64,000 nucleotides of DNA from Mycobacterium sp. 1554424.7 (GTDB lineage Bacteria > Actinomycetota > Actinomycetes > Mycobacteriales > Mycobacteriaceae). The notes under the pieces were generated by a model, which saw only the letters and a list, made by a program, of their open reading frames with translations, did no database searches and was not told the DNA's origin. This document shows, piece by piece, positions 23,665-32,391 of this stretch (positions are counted from its first letter, which is position 1; every line of letters starts with the position of its first letter). The position numbers were made by a program, and so were the translations under genes. Location: positions 1 through 64,000 of the forward strand of contig NZ_LZSE01000097.1 in NCBI RefSeq assembly GCF_001665295.1. Reading direction: 5' to 3'.

Positions 23665-24962
23665 GCAGACGCAATCGCGAGAAGCGTGCGGCCAAACACA
23701 AGAATCGGCGCCGCGCGGCCACCGAGCGAAAGGGCAGCGGTTTCGACCCAGGTCCGGACCGGGTGCTGCGTCTTGAACGCCTCGTCGTGGCGTTGAGTAC
23801 GGCCGCTTCGTGTTCCGACGATCACGCGCCTCGGCACGCCGCAGAACTGCTCGAGGAGTATCGGGCCGTCCTGCGCGACCTCGACGTTGCTGCTGACCTT
23901 GCGGTGAACGAGGCAATCAGAGCGGCATGGGAGCACGGCTGGTTGCCGTCCGATCTGCACGAGCTCGCACGCCGCAAGCTACAGGCGGCCGACGTCCGCT
24001 ACCTCGATGAGGCCATCGTCCGTGAGTCTCGGCAGTACGCGGTCGCGACATTGCATCCGAATTGGCGTGCCGATATCGCCGCACTTTCGGCCACGGTTGA
24101 TGTCCATGTGCAAACGCCACAGATGCGGCGCTGGGCGGCATCGAATGCTGTCGACCGCCGCATGGCTCTAACTGTTGTTCTGAAGCTGCTGCATTTCCTC
24201 GGCAGACTTCCCGTGCTAGAAGCGATTCTGCCGCTGCCCGGGGCGCATCGACACACACCGACGACGATGAGCGGCATCGATGAGAAGGCCCTTAGCAAGG
24301 TGCGCGCTCTGCTGGCGAAGGCGGAAGCCACCGAGTTTCCCGACGAGGCGGAGGCCCTGTCGGCCAAGGCTCAAGACCTGATGTGTCGATACTCGTTACA
24401 AGAAGCGCTGACGCACCACGACCGCGGCCAGGAGCCGGTGGCGGCCGCCCGCAGGATCTGGATTGAGAACCCCTACTCCGCCGCCAAGACGGCGCTGGTG
24501 CAAGCGGTGAGCCAGGCCAATCGTTGTCGCGCAGTGTGGGCAGAGCGTCTCGGATTCGTTACCGTCGTCGGCTGCGAAACCGATCTCGCTCTCGTCGAGC
24601 TGCTCACCACATCGCTGCTCGTCCAAGCCAACCGAGCCATGCTCAGCGCCGGGCGTCGCGAGCGCGGCAATAGGCACACACGAAGCAGGTCATTCCGCCA
24701 ATCATTTCTCGTCGCATATGCCCAACGCATTGGCGAACGGCTCGACAGCGCCAGTGCATCAGTCACAGCAGAGGTCAAGCAGGACGGTCGTCTACTTCCC
24801 GTGCTGGCGGCGAACAGTCGGGCGGCCGACGAACTTACTGATCGATTGTTCCCGATGACGACGCCTCGCTCGGTATCGGTGTCCGACGCTGCTGGCTGGG
24901 GCGCCGGGCGCGCAGCGGCGGATATGGCCGTGCTCGACATGCGGGATGCGATCGCTGGCTAG
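23661..24962 (+). CDS. DUF2786-containing protein
   Basis: 433 residues. The start is basic (MSRRNREKRAAKHKNRRRAA), possibly nucleic-acid binding. The DUF2786 segment is at about 214-255 (IDEKALSKVRALLAKAEATEFPDEAEALSAKAQDLM). Both flanks are helical. Function unknown; relatives occur in phages and actinobacterial chromosomes. It begins right at the broken molybdopterin gene, so it may have arrived by insertion. Confidence 0.72.
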   Translation: MSRRNREKRAAKHKNRRRAATERKGSGFDPGPDRVLRLERLVVALSTAASCSDDHAPRHAAELLEEYRAVLRDLDVAADLAVNEAIRAAWEHGWLPSDLHELARRKLQAADVRYLDEAIVRESRQYAVATLHPNWRADIAALSATVDVHVQTPQMRRWAASNAVDRRMALTVVLKLLHFLGRLPVLEAILPLPGAHRHTPTTMSGIDEKALSKVRALLAKAEATEFPDEAEALSAKAQDLMCRYSLQEALTHHDRGQEPVAAARRIWIENPYSAAKTALVQAVSQANRCRAVWAERLGFVTVVGCETDLALVELLTTSLLVQANRAMLSAGRRERGNRHTRSRSFRQSFLVAYAQRIGERLDSASASVTAEVKQDGRLLPVLAANSRAADELTDRLFPMTTPRSVSVSDAAGWGAGRAAADMAVLDMRDAIAG

Positions 24963-25089
24963 GCGGCATGGGCGGCGTACTTGTCGAACGGCCATCTGGA
25001 CGAGCTATAACCGACTGGCGGCGGCAGTCGCCACTGGGCGCGCCGGGCCTCCGATCGGGCGGCCGGCCCGCAGTTCGTGCCTCGCGGGC

Positions 25090-26298
25090 TTAGTGTCCGG
25101 CGGAGGTGAGCTGGTAGTCCGCCTCTAGGAGCATCCACCCGCTCAGCTGTATCGAGAGATCGCGGCTCTGGTTCGGCGACGACCCGAGCGACGAGTCCGC
25201 CAGCCGGGGAAAGGTTTCCAGACCTGCCAGCGCGGTGACCGGGCGGGTCCAATCCGCACCGAACAGCGGCAGCCCGTGCACCTCGGCGCGGTTGCTCCAG
25301 GCCGCCCGCGCGGAGGTGTGCACGAGCTGCGCGGCGGTGGTGTCGCCCAGGGCCAGCGCGGTCTGGGCCAGATATCTGGCGAGGATGCCCATGAACAGCC
25401 CGGAGTCGTTCCCGCCGGCCCCGGCGATCACGCCCGCGTCGGCGAGCCTGTCGGCGGTACCGGCGACGAGCGCCGCCGCACGGTCGCGATGGCTTGAATC
25501 GTTTGTGCGCAGCGCCAATTCGGTCTCCAGCCCGATGGCCACGCCCTGACAGTAGGTTCGCAGCGAGTGGTTCACCAGCCCGCTGGGTTCGTGCACACCG
25601 TCGAAGATGAGGCCGCTTTCGGTGTCGCGCAGCCGGGTGTCCAGGAAATCGGCGAGTCGTTCGGCGTGGGACAGCTTGCCCAGGCGCGCCATCGCGATGC
25701 CGGTCGGACCGATCGAGGAGGTGCTGTAGTAATCCTTGCCGATCTTCCAGGGCACCGCGCTGACGGCCGGATTCCAGCCGTCGAGCAGGGCGGTCCGCAG
25801 CTTCGGAACGGCATCGTCGAATCGAACGCCGAGCAGCCTGTCGGCGCGTTCGAGCGCCAGCACCAGCCACGACATGTCGTCGCAGTATGCATTGGTCCAG
25901 CCGGTGAGATTGCGCGTGTGAATGCCGCGCGCGATGGCGCCGATCCGGTCGACGCGTTCGGGGGTGCGTGCCCGATACGCGGCATCCACCGCGCAGTCCA
26001 GCAGGTGGGCCTGCCACCAGTAACACCAACGCGCCAACAACAATTGATCGAACAGGGACGACGGCCAGTGCAGCGTGCCCAGTTGCGTCCCCGGCTGCCC
26101 CCAGAGCGTGTGCACGTGCCGCTGCATGACCGCCCGCTCCGCCAGATCCGCCCGCTCCCCAAGCCCGACCGGGCCGGGGGACGGCTTCTCCGTAATTGCC
26201 ACGGCCTGCGTCGGCTGTGTCACCGCGGTGAGTGCGAACGCGCCCCCGACCGCGAAAAGCACACCGCGCCGGCTGATGCCCTTGTTCGGGCGATCCAT
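25090..26298 (-). CDS. Secreted GH76-like alpha-1,6-mannanase
   Basis: 402 residues. A twin-arginine signal (SRRGVLFAVGGAFALTAVTQ, 9-28) directs export of the folded protein. The (alpha/alpha)6 barrel has the catalytic pair Asp140-Asp141 (AYCDDMSW), typical for GH76 endo-alpha-1,6-mannanases. In mycobacteria the natural substrate could be the mannan core of LM/LAM or of host or fungal mannan. It is followed upstream by the phospholipase C-like gene on the same strand (88 bases apart). Confidence 0.72.
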   Translation of the reverse strand: MDRPNKGISRRGVLFAVGGAFALTAVTQPTQAVAITEKPSPGPVGLGERADLAERAVMQRHVHTLWGQPGTQLGTLHWPSSLFDQLLLARWCYWWQAHLLDCAVDAAYRARTPERVDRIGAIARGIHTRNLTGWTNAYCDDMSWLVLALERADRLLGVRFDDAVPKLRTALLDGWNPAVSAVPWKIGKDYYSTSSIGPTGIAMARLGKLSHAERLADFLDTRLRDTESGLIFDGVHEPSGLVNHSLRTYCQGVAIGLETELALRTNDSSHRDRAAALVAGTADRLADAGVIAGAGGNDSGLFMGILARYLAQTALALGDTTAAQLVHTSARAAWSNRAEVHGLPLFGADWTRPVTALAGLETFPRLADSSLGSSPNQSRDLSIQLSGWMLLEADYQLTSAGH

Positions 26299-26386
26299 CC
26301 GCTCGGGCTCCCCTTTTGCTGAACAACGATCACCGGGGCCGGAAACCGTGCAGGCAAAATTTTATCCCGCAGTCGATTCGGGCAGG

Positions 26387-27865
26387 TCATGCGTTGGTGA
26401 GTGGCTTGCCCGCAGCTTCCCAGGCCGCGAGCCGATCCTGAATGAAGGCATATTGCTTGGCCGCGGTGGGCAGCGCGGCGACCGTCTGCTCCGGGTTCTC
26501 GATCGGTGCGGAGGGAACCGGCAGCTTGGCCGCGGCGATGGCCTTCGCCTCGAGGAACGCGCTGGGCGCCGCACCGATCGGCGTGGATCCGGCTTGCAAG
26601 ACGGGATCCGCCGCGACTGGCGAAGTGACGCCCTTGAGCGGGTCATCGTGGCGAGGCACGGACAGGGTCAGGACGGGCCCGAGGTGCGGCGCGACGGCGT
26701 CACGCTTGCCGAGCGGGCCGAGCTTGAAGCGGGCCCGCAGGGTCGCGATGATCGACGTGTGGTCGTAAGGCGGGCCGCCGGTGGGGCCCCGGAAGATGGT
26801 TCCGGGAGGAATGAGGGGGGACACGATGACCGCCGGGATCCGGACCCCGAAGCGGGTGAAGTCGAAGTATTCCGGCCCCTTGGTGAAGTTGTCGGGCGGG
26901 GTCGCGCCGGTCTCGGGGGGCAGGTGGTCGTAGTTCCCGCCGTGCTCGTCGTAGGTGATGATGAGCAAGCTCTTCTCCCAGACGGCCGGGTTGCTGCGCA
27001 GCGCCGTGTAGACGTCGTAGATGAGCTTTTCGCCCACGGCCAGGTTTGAGACCGGATGTTGGTCGTTCTCAATCTGAAAGTTGTGCTTGTCGTGATAGTG
27101 GGCCCACTCCGGCTCGATGTAGCTGAAGGCGGCCAATTGTCCGCTGGCGGCGTCGCTCTGGAACTTGTCGAACCCCGACTCCACCTTGCAGCCGGGACCG
27201 GGGTGGACGGTGTCGGGAAAGTCGTTGGCCGTCAGCGGTCGCTTGGAGTAGCCGTAGATCGCCCAGGTCTGCCCGGCCTCGGCGAGCTTTCCGAACACCG
27301 ACGGCGTGTTGAAGGCAGGTGTGTCGCGGGCCGAGTTGTCGATGTAACCCAGCGACGTGCCGGCAACGGCGAAGGCCCGGTTGGGGAAGGTCTGCGTCGG
27401 AACCGACGCGAACCAGCGGTCACAGACGGCAAAGCCCTTGGCCAGCCCGGAGAGCACGGGCAGGGTCTCGGGCTTGTACATGCCCATGATGGAAGACGTT
27501 TGGGCACCGACGAGCTTGGGGTCGAGTGGATGGGCGGGATGGCCGAGTTCGCGAGCGAAGCTCGTGACGAAGCCGTCGTTGGTTGCCTTCCCATCGGCCG
27601 GGGCGGTGGCGGAGCCGAACAATTGCTCGTTGGTGGCGATAAACCCTTCGGATGGGTTGGCCAACGGGTAGTAGTAGGCGTTCTGCATTTCCGGCGTGAC
27701 CGGATGAACGGCCACCGCGGTGCCGGCAAGGTCGCGGTTGGACTCGGTTCCATCCAGTCCGTCGAAGTTGCCGGATTTGGGGTAGAGATATCCGAGTAGA
27801 TGGTCGAACGAACGGTTCTCCAGCATCAGCAGGATTACGTGGTCGATTGAATCCAGTCCAGCCAT
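26387..27865 (-). CDS. Phospholipase C / acid phosphatase family phosphoesterase
   Basis: 492 residues of the alkaline-phosphatase-like phosphoesterase family that includes mycobacterial Plc enzymes and Francisella AcpA. DHVILLMLENRSFDHLLGY (8-26) is the metal-site start. ITYDEHGGNYDHLPP and the later PPYDHTSI give further metal-site residues. Unlike PlcA-C, it has no twin-arginine signal and begins directly at the catalytic domain, so it may be cytosolic or the start may be mis-set. The C-terminus lacks the tandem Plc domains. Confidence 0.82.
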   Translation of the reverse strand: MAGLDSIDHVILLMLENRSFDHLLGYLYPKSGNFDGLDGTESNRDLAGTAVAVHPVTPEMQNAYYYPLANPSEGFIATNEQLFGSATAPADGKATNDGFVTSFARELGHPAHPLDPKLVGAQTSSIMGMYKPETLPVLSGLAKGFAVCDRWFASVPTQTFPNRAFAVAGTSLGYIDNSARDTPAFNTPSVFGKLAEAGQTWAIYGYSKRPLTANDFPDTVHPGPGCKVESGFDKFQSDAASGQLAAFSYIEPEWAHYHDKHNFQIENDQHPVSNLAVGEKLIYDVYTALRSNPAVWEKSLLIITYDEHGGNYDHLPPETGATPPDNFTKGPEYFDFTRFGVRIPAVIVSPLIPPGTIFRGPTGGPPYDHTSIIATLRARFKLGPLGKRDAVAPHLGPVLTLSVPRHDDPLKGVTSPVAADPVLQAGSTPIGAAPSAFLEAKAIAAAKLPVPSAPIENPEQTVAALPTAAKQYAFIQDRLAAWEAAGKPLTNA

Positions 27866-27939
27866 CGGTGCCGCCCTTCATCCCGTTGGTCCGAGTCTCT
27901 CGCTGCCGGAGCCCGATGGCTAGGTCGATCGTGCTAATC

Positions 27940-27955
27940 GAGTAGTCCACTACTC
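27940..27955. promoter_or_regulatory. Perfect inverted repeat between divergent genes
   Basis: GAGTAGT-CC-ACTACTC, a perfect 7-2-7 inverted repeat 75 bases upstream of the phospholipase C-like gene and 115 bases before the divergent hypothetical gene. A dimeric regulator site is likely. Confidence 0.45.
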
Positions 27956-28069
27956 ATGTGGAACGGCGTTGCACCTGACACGCTGTTGCCGTCGGTACCA
28001 CCCGAAACGGAGGACGGCAATGGAGACCGCAGCCCCGGAGCGAATTGTGAACCAGGAAAGCCAGTTCCA

Positions 28070-28498
28070 ATGACCACAGCCATGACCACTCACCAGACAT
28101 TTCCCGACTACTACTGCGACCTCGCCGGTGACGGCGTCTTCGTCGATTACTGCATCAACCCGCCGCAAATCCCCGGCCGGCCCCCTTACGTGCTCAGCTA
28201 CGAACGCGGCCAGCAGACGTTCCACTTCGAGCGCCACCAGATCCGCAGCACGTTCGTGCCCGACCTTGGCTGGTGTCTGAGCGTGACGACCCACGAACTC
28301 GGCGACGCCGGGTCGGTCACCGCAACGATCCTCTTCCCCACCGTCGTCATACCGACAGCGGAAGCGGACATCCCGGTGCAGACCATGGTGATCACCACCA
28401 TCCATGAGATTCCCGCTGTGCCCACGCTTCCCGGCCAGCGTGACCACTACCGGATCACCGCGCTCACCGGCCGCGCCCAAAAGATGCGGCTCTACTGA
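28070..28498 (+). CDS. Hypothetical protein with all-beta pattern
   Basis: 142 residues from the ATG at 28070 (AGGAAAG upstream); an earlier ATG at 27956 gives a low-complexity extension that looks non-coding. The sequence is rich in Val/Thr/Tyr strands with four Cys. I recognise no family. It overlaps the end of the convergent SnoaL gene by seven bases. Confidence 0.55.
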   Translation: MTTAMTTHQTFPDYYCDLAGDGVFVDYCINPPQIPGRPPYVLSYERGQQTFHFERHQIRSTFVPDLGWCLSVTTHELGDAGSVTATILFPTVVIPTAEADIPVQTMVITTIHEIPAVPTLPGQRDHYRITALTGRAQKMRLY

Positions 28499-29292
28499 GC
28501 AGCCAGCGTGAGCTCGGCCAGGGCCTGGGAGCGCGCGGTCACCGCGGTGACGGACGCGACGGCGCCGTCGGCGACGCGCGCGATGCCGGCGATGTGAAGC
28601 GAAGCGGCCTTCCCGACGTGCGGTTCTGCGGCGGTGCCCAGGCCACCTCGATACAAACCTCGGATCGTGACGTGGAAGGGAACATCGGCGCCCGCGGAGA
28701 AGAGATCGTTGACCACCACGTCCCGCGCATCGAGCACCGCTTGGTACGTCACCCCGGTGCGCGCATCATCGATGTCGTAAGCCGGTGCGGCGGCGAGATC
28801 TGCTCTCTCAAGCCAGGTTCGAACCGTTTGCTCGGCATCGGGGTTTGCCGACACCGCCTCGGTCGTCATCCACGGATCGAGATGCGGCGTCAGCAACGGG
28901 TGGGGGTGGCCGCTCGTGATCTGCGCCTGCATGGCGAAATAGTCTTGCTCGACGTAGTTTTCGGTCAGCCGACGGCCGTTCCACTTGTACAGTCCGATGC
29001 CTCGCCAGCAGGCGAGTGCGCGCGCCCCGGCGCCCGGCATGGCCGCGTGCTCGCTGAAGTGCATGCACAGGCGATCACCGTTGAGTACGAACTCGTGGAC
29101 GACGATGCCCAAACCTGGTGCGGCATTGAAGATTTTACGAACCGCCTTGGCGTAGGTGGTCGAACGGACGAGGGACATGCCGTTGATGTGGACGACGTAG
29201 TCGGGCTCCATGATCTCTGAGTACAAGGATTGATCGTGCGAGTTCGTGTAGTCGATGCAGTACTTGCGCATCAGCGCGACGAAGGGGTGCAC
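28492..29292 (-). CDS. Tandem SnoaL/NTF2-fold protein
   Basis: 266 residues from a GTG one base after the stop of the Rieske oxygenase, so it is translationally coupled. Two NTF2-like domains: residues ~8-145 (YCIDYTNSHDQSLYSEIMEPDYVVHINGM) and ~160-266 (TGVTYQAVLDARDVVVNDLFSAGADVPFHVTIRGLYRGG). The fold serves cyclases, isomerases and small subunits of ring-hydroxylating dioxygenases. Here, beside a Rieske alpha subunit, a beta-subunit-like or isomerase role is possible. Confidence 0.68.
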   Translation of the reverse strand: MHPFVALMRKYCIDYTNSHDQSLYSEIMEPDYVVHINGMSLVRSTTYAKAVRKIFNAAPGLGIVVHEFVLNGDRLCMHFSEHAAMPGAGARALACWRGIGLYKWNGRRLTENYVEQDYFAMQAQITSGHPHPLLTPHLDPWMTTEAVSANPDAEQTVRTWLERADLAAAPAYDIDDARTGVTYQAVLDARDVVVNDLFSAGADVPFHVTIRGLYRGGLGTAAEPHVGKAASLHIAGIARVADGAVASVTAVTARSQALAELTLAAQ

Positions 29293-29293
29293 G

Positions 29294-30526
29294 TCAGTCC
29301 TGGACGAACGGCCCGAGCAACTGCGGGACGCGAAGGGATTCGGGTACCGACTCGAGCCCGATGGCCCGGTCGATCGCTTCGTGCAGGTAGTAGATGCGCC
29401 GTTCCTGGTAACCGAGTCGCAGCGATTCGAGCGTGCCGGCATCGAGCGACCGCTGCTGGCCGGGCAGGACGTCGAGGTCCTCGAACAGCACCCGCGACAG
29501 GGCCGCGATCACCATCTCGTTGGTGCGCCGGTTCGCGTCTTCCTCCGTGCCCAGCGATGAGCACCAGTGGACGTTGTAGGCCGACGTCGATGGACCGGTG
29601 GGCCAGTTGGTGATCAGGAAGACGAATCCGGTGCCGGCGAAGACGATGCTCAGGTTCGGGAAAACGTGATAGGAGAACGTTCCGCGCAGGGGCAGATCAC
29701 CGAGGCTGGGGAACACGCACGGAAACGGCGACAGCGCTTCGCCGTCCACGTCCTCGCGGTAGGGAACGAGCATGCGGGAGTGGCCGTTCGGCATCAGCTG
29801 GATGCCCGTGCCCGACTGTTGAAGTGTGCGGGCCGCGGTGGTCCGGTGGACGTAATTGACGTGATAGCTCTCGAGATTCGCGTCGACGGGAAGTTTCCAG
29901 TTGACCGGGACGTGACGGACCGTGCGATCCACCAGATGCAGGCGCCCGTCTAGTTCGGCTAAGTCGCTGAGGTCGTCACCGACGCGAGCGAGGAAGTCCG
30001 ACAGCGGCTCCGCATCCGCGTCGAGGTTGATGAACACCAGCGGGCCCCAGGAGGCGCACTGCAGCCGCGCCAGGGCGTGACAGTCGCGAACGAGATCGGA
30101 AAAGTTCAGCGCCTCGGGGTACCCGGCCAGCTGGCCGTCCAGGGAGTACGTCCAGGCGTGGAAGGGACACGTCAACCGGCGCCCGACATTCCCCTGCGGC
30201 TCTTCGACGAGAGCGGCCCCGCGATGACGGCAGGTGTTGTAGAACGCGCGCACGACGCCGTCCGCGCCGCGGACCAGCATGACGGGCCTGTCGAGCTGGT
30301 CGAGTAGGACGTAGTCGCCCGGCTTGCGCAGTTGATCGGCGTGGGCGACGAACAACCACGAGCGGGAAAAGACTGCGGCGGCTTCGAGCTTGGCGAAGCC
30401 GGGATCCGAATAGCGGGCGCCCGGCACCGGCGGGAGCACCGGGAATTCGGGCGGGTACGCGCGCCGCGCCGTCTCCGCCAGGGAACACTCCATTACCGCG
30501 TCCACCGCGTGGGAGCCGATGCCCAT
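29294..30526 (-). CDS. Rieske non-heme iron oxygenase, large subunit
   Basis: 410 residues. The Rieske [2Fe-2S] cluster is bound by Cys99-x-His101 and Cys120-xx-His123 (CPFHAWTY). The mononuclear iron site is in ESYHVNYVHR (His222, His227). It hydroxylates or demethylates a small organic substrate using electrons from a separate reductase, which is not encoded nearby. GGAGACGAGG precedes the ATG at 30526. A divergent TetR gene starts 53 bases away. Confidence 0.9.
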   Translation of the reverse strand: MGIGSHAVDAVMECSLAETARRAYPPEFPVLPPVPGARYSDPGFAKLEAAAVFSRSWLFVAHADQLRKPGDYVLLDQLDRPVMLVRGADGVVRAFYNTCRHRGAALVEEPQGNVGRRLTCPFHAWTYSLDGQLAGYPEALNFSDLVRDCHALARLQCASWGPLVFINLDADAEPLSDFLARVGDDLSDLAELDGRLHLVDRTVRHVPVNWKLPVDANLESYHVNYVHRTTAARTLQQSGTGIQLMPNGHSRMLVPYREDVDGEALSPFPCVFPSLGDLPLRGTFSYHVFPNLSIVFAGTGFVFLITNWPTGPSTSAYNVHWCSSLGTEEDANRRTNEMVIAALSRVLFEDLDVLPGQQRSLDAGTLESLRLGYQERRIYYLHEAIDRAIGLESVPESLRVPQLLGPFVQD

Positions 30527-30575
30527 GGTCACCTCGTCTCCGGCATGCCGCCGTTCTCTCCTGTGGGATAGTTTT

Positions 30576-30591
30576 ATGAATGGGCACTCAT
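30576..30591. promoter_or_regulatory. Palindrome overlapping the TetR start codon
   Basis: ATGAATGGGCACTCAT is an inverted repeat with one mismatch pair (ATGAxTG-SS-CAxTCAT). It covers the ATG of the TetR gene (30580) and lies 50 bases from the Rieske gene start. Binding here would block transcription in both directions. Confidence 0.55.
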
Positions 30592-31194
30592 TTTGCAAGG
30601 CGACAGCGGGGACGCCCACCGAACTCCGACGGGCAGGTCACCACCCGGCGACTGGTGGAGGCGGCCGCGGCGGTGTGCGTTGAACGGGGATTCGAAGGCA
30701 GCACGCTTCCGCTGATCGCCGAGCGGGCAGGCGTGTCACCGACCGCGGTGTACAACCACTTCCGCAATCGGGAGGAGTTGCTTTACGCCGCCGCTGTGAG
30801 TGCCCTCGAGGAAATTACCGCCGTCGCGCTGCGGAGCGGCCGTGGCGAGCGCCCGCTGCATGCGATCGCAATGGCTTATCTGCAGCCCGGGATGCGACAG
30901 AACCGGCGACTCATTGCCGAGCTGCACCTCGCCAGCCGCCGCGATGCGCGGTTGGCGTCGCTGATCAGCCAGTGGCATCGCGAGTACGCCGACCGATTCG
31001 TCGGGGCGCTCTCGGGCACCGATCCGAACCCGAAGGCCACCACCAAAGCCGTCTTCCTGCTACTGCTGGGGCTTTGTCACTTCGACGACGTATCCACAAT
31101 CAGGGTGTCGCGTTCGGCGGTAGCCGAGCGTGTCGAGCGGCTGGTCGACGTGCTTGTGCCGGAAGGGCCGGCGATCGCCGGGACGGCTTCCTGA
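30580..31194 (+). CDS. TetR-family regulator
   Basis: 204 residues. HTH: AAAAVCVERGFEGSTLPLIAERAGVSPTAVYNHFRNREELLYAA. Divergent from the Rieske/SnoaL pair and likely their regulator. The start codon lies inside the palindrome, and no ribosome site is visible upstream, which suggests a leaderless mRNA. Confidence 0.87.
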   Translation: MGTHFARRQRGRPPNSDGQVTTRRLVEAAAAVCVERGFEGSTLPLIAERAGVSPTAVYNHFRNREELLYAAAVSALEEITAVALRSGRGERPLHAIAMAYLQPGMRQNRRLIAELHLASRRDARLASLISQWHREYADRFVGALSGTDPNPKATTKAVFLLLLGLCHFDDVSTIRVSRSAVAERVERLVDVLVPEGPAIAGTAS

Positions 31195-31199
31195 TCGAC

Positions 31200-32285
31200 T
31201 CAGCGGCTGGGAGGTACCGGAAGGTCGGCGTGCCGAACCTGGTTTCCCCCAGCGCGTTTCGCTTCGTACATTGCGCCGTCGGCGGCCTCGACGAGGCGTT
31301 CGAGAATTTGCCGGTTGACGATTTCGCTTTCCGACGGCAGTTGGATACTGCTGATACCCAAACTCGCCGTCACATCCCAGGGTGTGTTGGCAATCGCCGT
31401 GCGCATGGCCTCGGCCGTTCGCCGCGCGTCGTGGATCCCGATCGTCTCGGCGACGAGGAATTCCTCCCCACCGACCCGGGCGATCACCGTCTCGCCATTG
31501 CTAATTCGCCGCAGGTTGTCGGCGACTGCCACCAGGATGCGGTCCCCGGTGGCGTGGCCGTAGGTGTCATTGATGCGTTTGAAGTTGTCCAGATCGAGCA
31601 TCAACACGCTCAGACAGCCGGCGGGTGCCGCGGCGGTCAGCAGCCTGGACGCGGAACGATAAAAACCACGCCGGTTGCGCAGGCCGGTGAGCGGATCGGT
31701 GGAGGACTTCAGTGCGTCTACCGACAGCCAATGCACGAGTATCTGCCCGCAGAACGGCACCGCCAGGATGCCCGCGCTGAGCACCAGCAGCTTGGCCGCC
31801 GCCATCGACGGATCACCGGCCGCCGCGATCCGGGCCGCGCACACCATCGCGGAGCTCAAGGCGCTGCCCAGCGTGAAAACCAGGAGCCGAGCGGAATGGA
31901 AGAACGCCACGTACCCCGCCAGGCCACCGAATGCGGCGCATCCCAGCAGTCCGCTGCGTGGGTCGCTCTCGATCAGGCACGCCGCGGCGATGCCGAGCGT
32001 CCCAGTTACTGAGAACACCAGGGATTGAACCCGTGTCGGCCAGTTCCGTAGCCAGACCAGTGCCATTCCCGCCAGGATCACGATGAATGTCGCGGCTACA
32101 GCGTGCCCCGTGCGAGTGCGTGGACCCGAGGGGCTGCCCAGCATCAGTAGCGTCGCCGCGGCCAGAGTTACCAGGATGGCGACCAGCAGGTAGCGCACAA
32201 ATGGCTGCAATCCGCGCGCCGCGAGATAATCCGACAACCAGTCATAGTGGTCGGGTTGACGCCACCACACGCCGATCCAGTGCAT
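31200..32285 (-). CDS. Membrane diguanylate cyclase (GGDEF), copy 1
   Basis: 361 residues. About six hydrophobic segments between 30 and 186 precede a GGDEF domain (about 195-355) with [25 protein letters not shown] and RVGGEEF (270-276). It should make cyclic-di-GMP from GTP. The RxxD product-inhibition site five residues before GGEEF is missing. N-terminus WWRQPDHYDWLSDYL matches that of the second copy at 34441. It is convergent with the TetR gene. Confidence 0.88.
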   Translation of the reverse strand: MHWIGVWWRQPDHYDWLSDYLAARGLQPFVRYLLVAILVTLAAATLLMLGSPSGPRTRTGHAVAATFIVILAGMALVWLRNWPTRVQSLVFSVTGTLGIAAACLIESDPRSGLLGCAAFGGLAGYVAFFHSARLLVFTLGSALSSAMVCAARIAAAGDPSMAAAKLLVLSAGILAVPFCGQILVHWLSVDALKSSTDPLTGLRNRRGFYRSASRLLTAAAPAGCLSVLMLDLDNFKRINDTYGHATGDRILVAVADNLRRISNGETVIARVGGEEFLVAETIGIHDARRTAEAMRTAIANTPWDVTASLGISSIQLPSESEIVNRQILERLVEAADGAMYEAKRAGGNQVRHADLPVPPSR

Positions 32286-32391
32286 TTTCGACGCCCTTGG
32301 TCCTCGTTGACACCACCGTTCGCCTGCGCGGACGACCGAATCTTCGTCGTATGCTACTGACCCGCGTGAGAACCAGGGGCCGTTCAGGTTT

